Below are positions 1-7,634 of a DNA stretch of 15,812 bases, one piece after another. Position 1 is the first letter of the stretch. Each line of letters starts with the position of its first letter. A program made the position numbers and the translations under genes. This stretch comes from DATFAS01 sp035254305 (GTDB lineage: Bacteria; Bacillota; Bacilli; Aneurinibacillales; RAOX-1), in assembly GCA_035254305.1 (NCBI GenBank), contig DATFAS010000203.1, positions 1 through 15,812 on the forward strand. The letters run 5' to 3'. Under the pieces are notes generated by a model that had not been told where the DNA came from, made no database searches, and was given only the letters and a program-made list of their open reading frames with translations.

Positions 1-98
1 CGAATCAAACAAATAATCCCGTAAATTCTGACACGCAATCTGTGCCTGAAAAAAACACGAAGGAAATTCCAGAACATGTGATTGGCAAGAAAATCTAG
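1..98 (+). CDS. 3' end of an unidentified gene upstream of pilB (partial)
   Basis: Reading from base 3, an open frame of 31 codons enters from the left edge and stops at TAG 96-98. The visible tail is hydrophilic and rich in Asn, Thr, Lys and Glu, ending in ...HVIGKKI, with no recognisable motif. The other two forward frames stop within the first 24 bases, so this is the only frame that can come from an upstream gene. It ends 21 bases before pilB and points the same way, so it may belong to the same operon. Such a tail could end a pilus-related or cell-envelope protein, but nothing here identifies it. Confidence 0.45.
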   Translation, partial: NQTNNPVNSDTQSVPEKNTKEIPEHVIGKKI

Positions 99-119
99 CT
101 AAACCTCGGGGCGATTGAG

Positions 120-1778
120 ATGAAAATGAACCGTAAACGTCTAGGGGACCTCTTAGTTGAGGCAAACCTTATCACGGAAGAACAGCTGCATAAGGTTCTT
201 CAGGAAAAGAGTGATAAACAGAAGCTTGGAGATGCTCTACTTCAACAAGGATTAATTACAGAGCAACAATTAATCGAAGTACTAGAATTCCAACTTGGCA
301 TTCCTCATGTTAGTTTATACCGTTATCCTATTGACACAACCTTGCTCACATTAGTACCTCATGAAACCGCAAGAAGGAACTATCTCATTCCACTTAAAAA
401 GGAAGACAATCGACTCTTAATCGCCATGGCAGATCCGATGGATTACATTTCTATCGATGATTTGCGATTGTCCACGGGATTTCAAATTGAGACCGTTATT
501 GCTACCAAGGATGACATTATTCGTGCGATTAACAGACATTATGGATTAGATGATTCTATTCAAGAGTGGATTGGCGAAATGCCGAAGAAGGAAGTCGTTG
601 AAAAGAATGAGGTTAGTGACGATTCACCTATTGTTAAACTAGTGAATCAAATCCTTCTGAATGCGGCGCAACAGAGAGCCAGTGACATTCATATTGACCC
701 CCAAGAAAGTAAAATTGTGATTCGCTATCGAATTGATGGTGTATTGCGCGTTGAACGTACACTCCCGAAGCACATGTTAAGTATGCTGATTGCCCGTATC
801 AAAATAATGTCCAATCTCAATATTACGGAACATCGATTACCACAGGATGGTCGACTCAAGATATCTGTAGAGCATCTTTCTATAGATGTTCGTGTATCTA
901 CACTTCCGACAATGTACGGAGAGAAAATTGTTTTGCGTTTATTGGATTTAAGTAATGCGATTAATGACCTAGATCGTCTAGGATTTAATTCTCTTAATCT
1001 ATCCCGGTTTAAGCACTTAATTGAGCAACCCAATGGAATTATGCTCATTACAGGACCTACAGGGTCAGGGAAATCATCTACACTTTATGCAGCTCTTAAC
1101 CAATTAAACACCGAAGAGGTCAATATTATTACGATTGAGGATCCGGTAGAATATCAATTAGATGGGATTAATCAGATCCAGGTTAATTCGGCTATTGGAA
1201 TGACCTTCGCAGCCGGACTCAGGTCAATCCTGCGTCAGGATCCAAATATTGTAATGGTTGGAGAAATCAGAGATAAGGAAACTGCTGAAATAGCCATCCG
1301 TGCTTCGCTGACAGGGCATCTTGTGCTAAGTACAATTCATACCAATGACTCCATCAGTACCATTACCCGACTCATCGATATGGGAATAGAGCCTTTTATG
1401 GTAGCGGCATCCCTAACAGGGATTGTTGCTCAGCGATTAGTTCGACGTGTTTGTCGGGATTGTCAACAGGTGGTGGAGCCAACTGAAAGAGAGAAAGAGA
1501 TTTTTGCTAAACGGGGGATTCAAGTAAGCCGTATTCACCGTGGGAAGGGATGCGGAACGTGTAATATGTCTGGTTATCGGGGGCGGGTGGCGATCCATGA
1601 ATTATTAGTCATGGATGAGGAAATTCGCAAAATGATAATGAATAATAAACCGATATCGATGATAAAGAATTATGCACTAAAAAATAAGACGATTTTCTTA
1701 ATCGATGATGGGCTACTAAAGGTGAAACAAGGAATTACAACTACAGAGGAAGTTCTGCGAGTCGTTATTTCGGACTAA
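120..1778 (+). CDS. pilB: Type IV pilus extension ATPase PilB (GspE/PulE family) with MshEN-type N-terminal domain
   Basis: This is the hexameric cytoplasmic ATPase that powers pilin assembly at the membrane. At 552 aa it is normal length for PilB. Residues about 1-140 form the T2SSE_N/MshEN domain, with two related 24-residue motifs at 7-30 (RLG start) and 35-58 (KLG start, ending in Q). The ATPase core has Walker A GPTGSGKS at 312-319 and the Walker B region MVGEIRD around 379-385, followed by the TGHLVLSTIHTND His-box region. A zinc-type tetracysteine is complete at C445, C448, C478 and C481, a hallmark of extension ATPases that is absent from PilT. The start at 120 has only a weak G-rich site (GGGG, 108-111); an in-frame ATG at 126 is an alternative. 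It is the first pilus gene of the operon, with pilT 13 bases downstream. A GspE of a type II secretion system is excluded in practice by the adjacent pilT and pilMNO. Confidence 0.95.
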   Translation: MKMNRKRLGDLLVEANLITEEQLHKVLQEKSDKQKLGDALLQQGLITEQQLIEVLEFQLGIPHVSLYRYPIDTTLLTLVPHETARRNYLIPLKKEDNRLLIAMADPMDYISIDDLRLSTGFQIETVIATKDDIIRAINRHYGLDDSIQEWIGEMPKKEVVEKNEVSDDSPIVKLVNQILLNAAQQRASDIHIDPQESKIVIRYRIDGVLRVERTLPKHMLSMLIARIKIMSNLNITEHRLPQDGRLKISVEHLSIDVRVSTLPTMYGEKIVLRLLDLSNAINDLDRLGFNSLNLSRFKHLIEQPNGIMLITGPTGSGKSSTLYAALNQLNTEEVNIITIEDPVEYQLDGINQIQVNSAIGMTFAAGLRSILRQDPNIVMVGEIRDKETAEIAIRASLTGHLVLSTIHTNDSISTITRLIDMGIEPFMVAASLTGIVAQRLVRRVCRDCQQVVEPTEREKEIFAKRGIQVSRIHRGKGCGTCNMSGYRGRVAIHELLVMDEEIRKMIMNNKPISMIKNYALKNKTIFLIDDGLLKVKQGITTTEEVLRVVISD

Positions 1779-1791
1779 GAGGTGGTAACCG

Positions 1792-2832
1792 ATGAAAGAA
1801 GTGTTGGATAAATTACTTCGGACAGCGCTAGAGGTACATGCATCAGATCTTCATATTACGATTGGTGCTCCCCCTATTATGAGAGTTCACGGGGATCTAA
1901 AGGCATATGGGAAGGAACCGCTTACCCCTTCCCAGACAGAAGCGATGGCTAAATCGATCATGAATGAGAGGGTGTGGCGATCCTTCCAGGAGAAGGGGGA
2001 AGTTGATTTTTCTTATGGGATTGAAGGAAATGCTCGTTTTCGTGTAAATGCCTTTATGCAAAGATTATCCATTAGCTTAGCCTTTCGTTTGATCCCTACG
2101 GTAATTCCAACACTTGATGACCTGCAGATGCCAGAGACTCTACGTAAGATTATGCAAACTCCTCAAGGACTCATCCTTATAACAGGGCCGACCGGTAGTG
2201 GAAAATCAACGACATTGGCTTCCATGCTTTCCTACTTGAATGATTCAGCACGCAAACATATTATTACCTTAGAGGATCCGATTGAGTATCTTCACAAGCA
2301 TAGGAAGTGTATTATTGACCAACGAGAAATCGGGCAGGACACACAATCATTCGCTAACGGATTAAGAGCCGCATTAAGACAAGATCCAGATGTAATCCTA
2401 GTGGGTGAGATGCGTGACCTAGAGACGATTTCAACGGCTATAACCGCAGCGGAAACAGGGCACTTGGTTCTAGGTACATTACATACAACGGATGCTCCGT
2501 CCACAGTTGACCGGATTATTGACGTCTTTCCACCTGAACAGCAGCCGCAAATTCGAACACAGCTAGCGAATGTGTTGGTGATGATTCTCTCCCAGCGATT
2601 ATTCCCAACTGTCGATCGAATGGGTAGAAGGGCAGCAACGGAAATTTTGATTAATAACACAGCGGTTGCTAACCTTATCAGGAGTGGGAAGAATTATCAG
2701 ATTCCGAGCATTATGCAAACAGGTCGAGCCTTAGGGATGCAAACACTAGAGATGTCCCTTCTTGAATTAATTCAACGCGGAGTCATATCGAAGGAAACAG
2801 CAAGACCATACATGCAGGGGAATGACAACTAA
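1792..2832 (+). CDS. pilT: Type IV pilus retraction ATPase PilT
   Basis: PilT depolymerises the pilus to drive twitching motility and DNA or surface pulling. The product is 346 aa, the usual PilT size. It has an N-terminal PAS-like region (about 1-100), Walker A GPTGSGKST at 132-140, Walker B VGEMRD at 204-209, the His-box TGHLVLGTLHT, and the C-terminal LIRSGK...I.QTG.A.GMQTL segment typical of PilT. It lacks the tetracysteine seen in PilB, as expected. A good ribosome site (AGAGGTGG, 1778-1785) precedes the ATG, and its stop overlaps the pilC start by one base (TAATG), so translation is probably coupled. Presence of PilT means that the pilus is predicted to retract. Confidence 0.96.
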   Translation: MKEVLDKLLRTALEVHASDLHITIGAPPIMRVHGDLKAYGKEPLTPSQTEAMAKSIMNERVWRSFQEKGEVDFSYGIEGNARFRVNAFMQRLSISLAFRLIPTVIPTLDDLQMPETLRKIMQTPQGLILITGPTGSGKSTTLASMLSYLNDSARKHIITLEDPIEYLHKHRKCIIDQREIGQDTQSFANGLRAALRQDPDVILVGEMRDLETISTAITAAETGHLVLGTLHTTDAPSTVDRIIDVFPPEQQPQIRTQLANVLVMILSQRLFPTVDRMGRRAATEILINNTAVANLIRSGKNYQIPSIMQTGRALGMQTLEMSLLELIQRGVISKETARPYMQGNDN

Positions 2833-4043
2833 TGCTGCAATTTCGTTACGAAGGAAGAACAAGAGCAGGAAAAAGGGAAAAGGGAACGATCAAAGCAATC
2901 TCCGTGCGAGATGCTATGGTGAAGCTAAGAGCAAAGGGTGTGGCGGTAACCTCGGTTAAGCAGGTAGAAGTATCGTTCCTAAATCAAGATATTACATTTG
3001 GTAGCCCAGTTAAACTACAGGATATGGTGATCTTTCTTCGGCAGTTCTGCACACTACTTCAGGCGGGAATTTCGATTGTAGATTCTACTAAAATATTATC
3101 AAACCAAACAGATAGTAAAGCGCTTCGGCAGGCATTGATTGTTGTCGAGGAAGATCTCCGGGAAGGAAAGCCACTCTCTGAAGCTTCTGCAAAGCATTCG
3201 AAAATCTTTCCTAATATGTTTGTAAATATGGTGCAGGCAGGTGAAATTGGAGGGAAACTAGAAGAATCCCTTGATCGTGTGGCTGTCTATTTTGAGAAGC
3301 AATACCACACTCGGCAAAAGGTAAAGTCCGCTTTGGCTTACCCTGCCATTTTAGGATTTATTGCCGTTGCAGTTGTGACTTTTTTACTAGTTTTCGTTGT
3401 TCCTACCTTCACAAACATGTTTAGTAGTTTTGGGGCTAAATTACCAGCTATCACACAATTTGTACTGAGTGCAAGCAGCTGGATGGGGAAATATTGGTGG
3501 ATGATACTGCTTGCAGGCGTTATTTGTCAAATAATTTTAATTTTTCTCAGAAGAAATACTTATAGTAAATACTACCTAGACTATGTTACACTTAGGATGC
3601 CAATATTAGGTAAAATTATACAGAAGGCAGCTCTAGCTAGAATGACGAGAACACTAAGCTCACTCTTTTCTAGCTCTGTCCCGATTCTTAATGCACTCTC
3701 GATTGTTGAGAATATTGTAGAGAACGAGGTGATTGCTAGGGTACTACGTGAATCTAGGACTTCATTGGAAAATGGCCAACCATTAACCGATCCGATGCGT
3801 TCCCATTGGGTATTTCCTCCGTTAGTTACACATATGATTGCTATTGGAGAGCAAACAGGGTCATTAGACCTAATGTTGGGGAAAGTAGCTGATTTCTATG
3901 AAAAAGAAGTAGAAAATGCTACAGACCGACTGAAATCCTTAGTAGAGCCATTAATGATTCTTTTCCTGGCGGTTGTTGTGGGAACCATCGTAAGTTCTAT
4001 TATGGTACCAATGTTTGATATTTTTAATCATGTACATCAATAA
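2832..4043 (+). CDS. pilC: Type IV pilus inner-membrane platform protein PilC (GspF family)
   Basis: PilC is the polytopic membrane platform on which PilB and PilT act. The 403-aa product has the family's duplicated T2SSF layout: a first domain around residues 65-190 with the GEIGGKLEESL motif, and a second around 268-392 with the matching GEQTGSLDLML motif. Three hydrophobic segments are visible (about 167-190, 221-238 and 373-393), the usual topology. The start ATG overlaps the pilT stop; an AGGGG site lies at 2816-2820. A 40-base gap then precedes the pilin gene. PilC in monoderms closely resembles ComGB, but the pilB/pilT/pilMNO company favours a type IVa pilus rather than the competence pseudopilus. 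Confidence 0.95.
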   Translation: MLQFRYEGRTRAGKREKGTIKAISVRDAMVKLRAKGVAVTSVKQVEVSFLNQDITFGSPVKLQDMVIFLRQFCTLLQAGISIVDSTKILSNQTDSKALRQALIVVEEDLREGKPLSEASAKHSKIFPNMFVNMVQAGEIGGKLEESLDRVAVYFEKQYHTRQKVKSALAYPAILGFIAVAVVTFLLVFVVPTFTNMFSSFGAKLPAITQFVLSASSWMGKYWWMILLAGVICQIILIFLRRNTYSKYYLDYVTLRMPILGKIIQKAALARMTRTLSSLFSSSVPILNALSIVENIVENEVIARVLRESRTSLENGQPLTDPMRSHWVFPPLVTHMIAIGEQTGSLDLMLGKVADFYEKEVENATDRLKSLVEPLMILFLAVVVGTIVSSIMVPMFDIFNHVHQ

Positions 4044-4083
4044 TATAGTAAAATAAGACTATTACTTTTAGGGGAGGGTAACT

Positions 4084-4629
4084 ATGTTTAGTAGTATGAA
4101 GAAGTTTATAAAAGATCAAAGAGGGTTAACTCTGATTGAGCTTTTAGCAGTTGTCGTTATCTTGGGTATTATTTCCGCTATTGCGATTCCGAGTATTGGG
4201 GGATTGATTGATAACTCGAGAAGAGATGCTCATGTTGCGAATGCTAGACAAATGATTAATGCTGCCAAAATGGCAATGAGTTCTAGGCCAGACTGGGTTC
4301 CAACTGGAACTACTACTACCGTATCACTTTCTTTACAGCAACTTGAGGCCGGAGGTTACTTAGAACGTGTAGTAGACCCCGATACAAATACAAATACTGG
4401 TTACCCAGGCTCATGGGACGGGACTGCTCCTACTGCAACTACCTTTTTTAATCCAATTACTCCAGCTGCTACTGGTCAGTCGTATGTGACGATTACAGCG
4501 AATGGAGCAAATGCAGCTTCATTTACCTATAGTGTAAAATTGGTAAATGCAACCAGAGGAGTACAAACAGCTGCTCATGCTGCAGTTGATGAAGATACAA
4601 TAGTTAGGGATTCGGTAATAAATAATTAA
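4084..4629 (+). CDS. Type IV pilin, probable major subunit
   Basis: The 181-aa product carries a class III prepilin leader: a basic 14-residue leader ending in G14, cleavage predicted before L15, and the conserved Glu at mature position 5 (E19) inside the stretch GLTLIELLAVV. The hydrophobic helix runs to about residue 37. The rest is a Thr/Ala/Asn-rich globular domain without cysteine, including LEAGGYL and DPDT, which resemble ComGC-type pilins of Bacilli. A very strong ribosome site (GGGGAGGG, 4071-4078) sits five bases before the ATG, the strongest in this operon. A terminator immediately follows. Both features point to the abundant subunit, which is an inference. PilD at 7635 is the expected processing enzyme. 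Confidence 0.92.
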   Translation: MFSSMKKFIKDQRGLTLIELLAVVVILGIISAIAIPSIGGLIDNSRRDAHVANARQMINAAKMAMSSRPDWVPTGTTTTVSLSLQQLEAGGYLERVVDPDTNTNTGYPGSWDGTAPTATTFFNPITPAATGQSYVTITANGANAASFTYSVKLVNATRGVQTAAHAAVDEDTIVRDSVINN

Positions 4630-4648
4630 ATTTTTATTTCAACAAGTT

Positions 4649-4678
4649 AACAATCCAAAGATGGATTGTTTTCTTTTT
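4649..4678 (+). terminator. Intrinsic terminator after the first pilin gene
   Basis: A perfect 9-bp stem (AACAATCCA / TGGATTGTT) with a 4-base loop is followed by a T-rich run (TTCTTTTT). It lies 19 bases after the pilin stop and before pilM. Since the downstream genes belong to the same machine, it more likely gives partial termination, enriching pilB-pilin mRNA over pilMNO, or separates two transcription units. Confidence 0.8.
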
Positions 4679-4682
4679 AACG

Positions 4683-4688
4683 TATAAT
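4683..4688 (+). promoter_or_regulatory. Candidate -10 element upstream of pilM
   Basis: An exact TATAAT sits just after the terminator and 25 bases before the pilM ATG. No good -35 is found at the right distance (the hexamer 17 bases upstream is GATGGA, inside the terminator stem). It could restart transcription for pilMNO-pilD, but AT-rich chance occurrence is possible. Confidence 0.3.
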
Positions 4689-4701
4689 CTCGATTTAATT
4701 G

Positions 4702-4708
4702 AAGGTGG
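4702..4708 (+). promoter_or_regulatory. Ribosome binding site that sets the pilM start
   Basis: AAGGTGG lies five bases before ATG 4714. The longer frame opening at TTG 4699 would place this site inside the coding region, so ATG 4714 is the supported start. Confidence 0.75.
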
Positions 4709-4713
4709 AACCT

Positions 4714-5700
4714 ATGCTATTTACAGCCAAAAGAAAATCCAGCATTATATTCAAAGATCACGTCATCCGCCTTATCGACTCAAACAAACCAGATCTTGAT
4801 TCCATCCGCGCATTTCACCAACGATTTCTTCCTGAAGACATCATTCGTGAAGGAAAGATACGAGATTTAGAAACGCTTAAGATGATTTTGGAAGATTGCG
4901 TTGGGGAATGGAAGCTAAAGGGGCAAGAAGTTGCCTTTCTCGTTCCGGATTCTCAGGTTGTTGTACGCAAGGTTCAAGTGCCATCAGATATTCAAGATAA
5001 TGAACTGAAAGGATATATCTTCTTAGATATAGGAACCAGTATTCATTTGCCTTTCGAGAATCCTGTTTTTGATATCCATACGATTGAAGTAACGGATGAA
5101 GGGAGAATTGTATTGCTGTACGCTGCTCCAGAGGAAATTGTCACTGGATATGCTGAACTTTTGGAAAAGGTGAAGGTAAAGCCTGTTGCAGCTGACTTAT
5201 CTCCTTTTGCTATCTTCCGTCTTTATCAAGAATGTGGACAAGGTGGCTTGGAAGATAACACCTTATGTATCGAATTGAACGTTCAGACGGCAAATCTTAG
5301 TATCTTCGATGGGGGAAATCTTGTTTTTAGCCGTCATTTACGTATGAATGTGGATATTGGAGGATGGAAGAAGGAGAAGGGTGAAGATGATCTTGAATAT
5401 TTAGTTTGGGCTGGCAGTGAGGAGCACTTGTGGGGAGAGCTTCGTGATATCATCTCAGAAATCGAACGAGTAATGAGCTTCTACCGATTCTCCCTAAATC
5501 AGGGGAAGAAACAAATCACGCATATTCTACTTACCGGTGAACATCCATGGATCCTGAAGTTTCACGAGAGATTAAAGGAAATGACAGAGCTAGCTATTTA
5601 TACTTTTCCTGAGAAAATGTTCTTCACGGCAAAAGGGCAATCGATTCCTTCTTCCTTCTATACATGTCTTGGTCTTTCCTTAAAAGAGGTGAAAAAGTAA
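4714..5700 (+). CDS. pilM: Type IV pilus assembly protein PilM (actin-like, divergent)
   Basis: PilM is a cytoplasmic actin/FtsA-like protein that binds the N-terminal tail of PilN and anchors the PilNO complex. The 328-aa product matches the family in length and position. The internal segment at 184-210 (LCIELNVQTANLSIF...GNLVFSRHL) corresponds to the nucleotide-fold strand seen in PilM, and the C-terminal ILLTGEHPW fits the third fold motif. The first N-terminal phosphate motif is degenerate here (LIDSNKPD rather than DIGSSSIK), so nucleotide binding may be weak. The start at 4714 is chosen from the ribosome site. Its stop overlaps the pilN start (TAATG). The identification rests partly on the unmistakable pilN neighbour. 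Confidence 0.85.
   Translation: MLFTAKRKSSIIFKDHVIRLIDSNKPDLDSIRAFHQRFLPEDIIREGKIRDLETLKMILEDCVGEWKLKGQEVAFLVPDSQVVVRKVQVPSDIQDNELKGYIFLDIGTSIHLPFENPVFDIHTIEVTDEGRIVLLYAAPEEIVTGYAELLEKVKVKPVAADLSPFAIFRLYQECGQGGLEDNTLCIELNVQTANLSIFDGGNLVFSRHLRMNVDIGGWKKEKGEDDLEYLVWAGSEEHLWGELRDIISEIERVMSFYRFSLNQGKKQITHILLTGEHPWILKFHERLKEMTELAIYTFPEKMFFTAKGQSIPSSFYTCLGLSLKEVKK
5685..5691 (+). promoter_or_regulatory. Ribosome binding site that sets the pilN start
   Basis: AGAGGTG, inside the end of pilM, is spaced eight bases before ATG 5700. This start also puts the conserved INLLP motif at the extreme N-terminus, as in known PilN proteins; the upstream ATG at 5664 would add 12 unneeded residues. Confidence 0.75.
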
Positions 5701-6323
5701 TGCTCGCAAATATCAATCTTCTACCCCAAAAGGAAAGAAAATCGGTTTCGTTCATCGTTCTTTTAGTTTTACCTGTTTTAATTCTCGGCATTGGTTCTTC
5801 GTGGATGTTGAAGCATTACTATGATACAAAAACAACCATTGGGGCGAGTAAGCAAGAGTTAGCTACGATTGAGAAGCAGATTCAAGCGGAGCAGAATAAG
5901 GCAAAAGGATCGGCCAATTCTGGCCCTGCTGCTGAGTTAGAAAAGTTAGATCAATGGTTACAGGCCAACCGCTATTCCACGGTAAAAATCATAGAAACCT
6001 TCACCTCCTATCTGCCTGAAAGAGGATATTTTGAATCCTATCAAGCTACACAAGGTGGAGAACTGAATATTCAGGTTCAATTCGATTCACTTGATCAGAT
6101 TTCCGCTTATTTGAACCAATTGAAGAATTCATCCTATGTCCAAAGTGCTTCTTTAATGAGTGTGGCGACTCAAAAAATTGAGAAAGTGCCTAAAGATAAT
6201 GCTAATGCTGAAAAGGTTATTGACCAGCTGGCAGAGAAGGATGAGGGTATTTTGCCGCGTTACCACGCCCAATTAAAGATCAAGATAAACGTACAAGAAG
6301 TTAGGAAGGATCAGAAGAAATGA
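5700..6323 (+). CDS. pilN: Type IV pilus inner-membrane protein PilN
   Basis: PilN is a bitopic membrane protein that joins cytoplasmic PilM to PilO outside the membrane. The 207-aa product begins MLANINLLPQKER: the NINLLP motif (residues 4-9) is the established PilM-binding signature. A single transmembrane helix follows (about 17-37), then a charged coiled-coil segment (about 40-75) and a small alpha/beta domain. It is about the usual length for PilN. Its start overlaps the pilM stop by one base and its stop overlaps the pilO start by four bases (ATGA), indicating coupled translation and stoichiometric expression of M, N and O. Confidence 0.92.
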   Translation: MLANINLLPQKERKSVSFIVLLVLPVLILGIGSSWMLKHYYDTKTTIGASKQELATIEKQIQAEQNKAKGSANSGPAAELEKLDQWLQANRYSTVKIIETFTSYLPERGYFESYQATQGGELNIQVQFDSLDQISAYLNQLKNSSYVQSASLMSVATQKIEKVPKDNANAEKVIDQLAEKDEGILPRYHAQLKIKINVQEVRKDQKK

Positions 6324-7159
6324 AATCCTTATTCACATCTAGATACGTCCTCGTTACAATCGCATCCGTAATTTCAATTTTTGTCCTTATTGGGGGTTAT
6401 TATGCGTGGATTGCCCCCCAGAAACAACAACTAGAGCAATTAGATAGCCAGATCAAATCGAATAAGAAGTTACTTGCTACCCTGCAACAGAAACAGCAAG
6501 ATAATCAAGTAACTTCTGCAGAAAATACAAAGAGGATCCAATCACAGTTGCCGGTCAAATCATTAGAGGATCAATTTCTATTAGCTTTGCAGAATGCTGA
6601 ATTGCGATCGGATAGTTATATTCAATCCATAGGTATAACTGATGGGAAACAACAGTTAGCTGACGAGCAGAAGCCGAAGCAGGAGGCGAAAGCCAATAAC
6701 GCACAAGGAAACGGTCAGCCTAATCAAGGAAATCAGAATCAAGTATCACAACCGTCTCCTACATCTGCACCATTAACAACCAATCAGCCTACTAGTGGGT
6801 CTAATACAGGAGGAAATGTTCAGTCAAATGCTATACTGGCCAGTCTTAAGTCAATGACCTTTAATTTGGAGATGAAAAGTCCAGATTATGATCATTTATC
6901 TCTGTTTCTTAGAGAGTTAGAGAATCTACCACGAATTACCTCCATTGATTCTTTAACTTTTACTGGAGTTAAGGAAACATCAGATGGTCAATTAAGCAAA
7001 GAAATGAATTACAACCTGACCGTATCGATATACTATGCTCCACAGCTTACGGATCTCATTAAGGATATTCCGGTGGTTGAGTACCCTCAACCGAAGAATA
7101 AAGAGAACCCTATTTACCCGGGAGGGGAAAAGAATGATGAGGAGAAGAGTAAGCCTTGA
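6320..7159 (+). CDS. pilO: Type IV pilus inner-membrane protein PilO with disordered Gln/Asn-rich insert
   Basis: PilO pairs with PilN to align the pilus base. The 279-aa product has a short cytoplasmic tail, one transmembrane helix (about 9-31), a Gln-rich coiled coil (about 33-62) and a C-terminal ferredoxin-like region (about 171-240: MTFNLEM...YDHLSLFLRELENLPRITSIDSLTF), the recognised PilO fold. Residues 111-170 are an unusual low-complexity insert of Gln, Asn, Pro, Ser, Thr and Gly. This makes the protein longer than typical PilO (about 200 aa). The C-terminal tail is also charged and Pro/Lys/Glu-rich. The start overlaps pilN (ATGA); the 3' end overlaps the next pilin gene by 26 bases. 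Confidence 0.88.
   Translation: MKSLFTSRYVLVTIASVISIFVLIGGYYAWIAPQKQQLEQLDSQIKSNKKLLATLQQKQQDNQVTSAENTKRIQSQLPVKSLEDQFLLALQNAELRSDSYIQSIGITDGKQQLADEQKPKQEAKANNAQGNGQPNQGNQNQVSQPSPTSAPLTTNQPTSGSNTGGNVQSNAILASLKSMTFNLEMKSPDYDHLSLFLRELENLPRITSIDSLTFTGVKETSDGQLSKEMNYNLTVSIYYAPQLTDLIKDIPVVEYPQPKNKENPIYPGGEKNDEEKSKP
7121..7127 (+). promoter_or_regulatory. Ribosome binding site that sets the second pilin start
   Basis: GGAGGGG within the end of pilO lies six bases before ATG 7134 (nine before a second ATG at 7137). It rejects the much longer frame beginning at 7035, which would put a 33-residue basic extension before the prepilin leader. Confidence 0.75.
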
Positions 7160-7589
7160 TGAAAGCGGGCTAACATTGATCGAGCTGTTGGCTGTTGTTG
7201 TGATCTTAGGAATCATTTCAGCAATAGCCATACCGATTACGAATTCAGTCATTCAGGAATCAAGAAATCGAGCTTTTCTATCGAATGCAATGGTGATGAA
7301 GGAAGCAGCAACGGTTTATTTTCGTGAAAGTTTTATTCTATCTGGTCAAGAGACTAGTGTAAATTATGGACAATTGGTTCAAGAGGGATATTTGCATCCA
7401 TTTGTAGATCCCGATACAAGAGAAAGGATGCCTGATGATGGAAATGGTTCCTTTGTGAGGTTAGAAAGAGGTGAAGGTTCCCAGTTTATATACTCGATTT
7501 ATATGAGGGGTACAAATAGACATATTGGAACGGATACTGCCCCTGTACAAATAGATGAATTAGATTATGAGGATATTGTTTCTAATTAA
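7134..7589 (+). CDS. Second type IV pilin-like protein (minor pilin candidate)
   Basis: The 151-aa product begins with a basic leader ending in G12, followed by LTLIELLAVV with Glu at mature position 5 (E17): a class III prepilin. The 23 residues from that Gly to Pro are identical to those of the first pilin although 17 of the 23 codons differ. Later segments QEGYLHPFVDPDT and the acidic C-terminus also echo the first pilin, so the two are paralogues. The mature domain is shorter and lacks cysteine. It sits between pilO and pilD, overlapping pilO by 26 bases. A role as minor or initiating pilin is inferred from position and shorter size; it could instead be a second major subunit. Confidence 0.88.
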   Translation: MMRRRVSLDESGLTLIELLAVVVILGIISAIAIPITNSVIQESRNRAFLSNAMVMKEAATVYFRESFILSGQETSVNYGQLVQEGYLHPFVDPDTRERMPDDGNGSFVRLERGEGSQFIYSIYMRGTNRHIGTDTAPVQIDELDYEDIVSN

Positions 7590-7634
7590 GGATAAGATTT
7601 TTCGTTCAATTTCTGTGGAAGGAAATCATCAATT

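Noticed and set aside
725..1048. Open minus-strand frame of 107 codons within pilB
   Set aside because: It lies wholly opposite conserved PilB core sequence, has an Arg/Ser-rich composition typical of an antisense shadow, and matches no known fold.
2292..2660. Open minus-strand frame of 122 codons within pilT
   Set aside because: Opposite the Walker B and His-box region of PilT; no ribosome site or family resemblance.
4015..4049. Possible promoter for the first pilin (TTGATA and TATAGT)
   Set aside because: The spacer is about 23 bases, too long for sigma-A; no better pairing was found, although a pilin promoter would make sense.
7035..7133. Long N-terminal extension of the second pilin
   Set aside because: A strong ribosome site just before ATG 7134 and the class III leader right after it make the short form far more likely.
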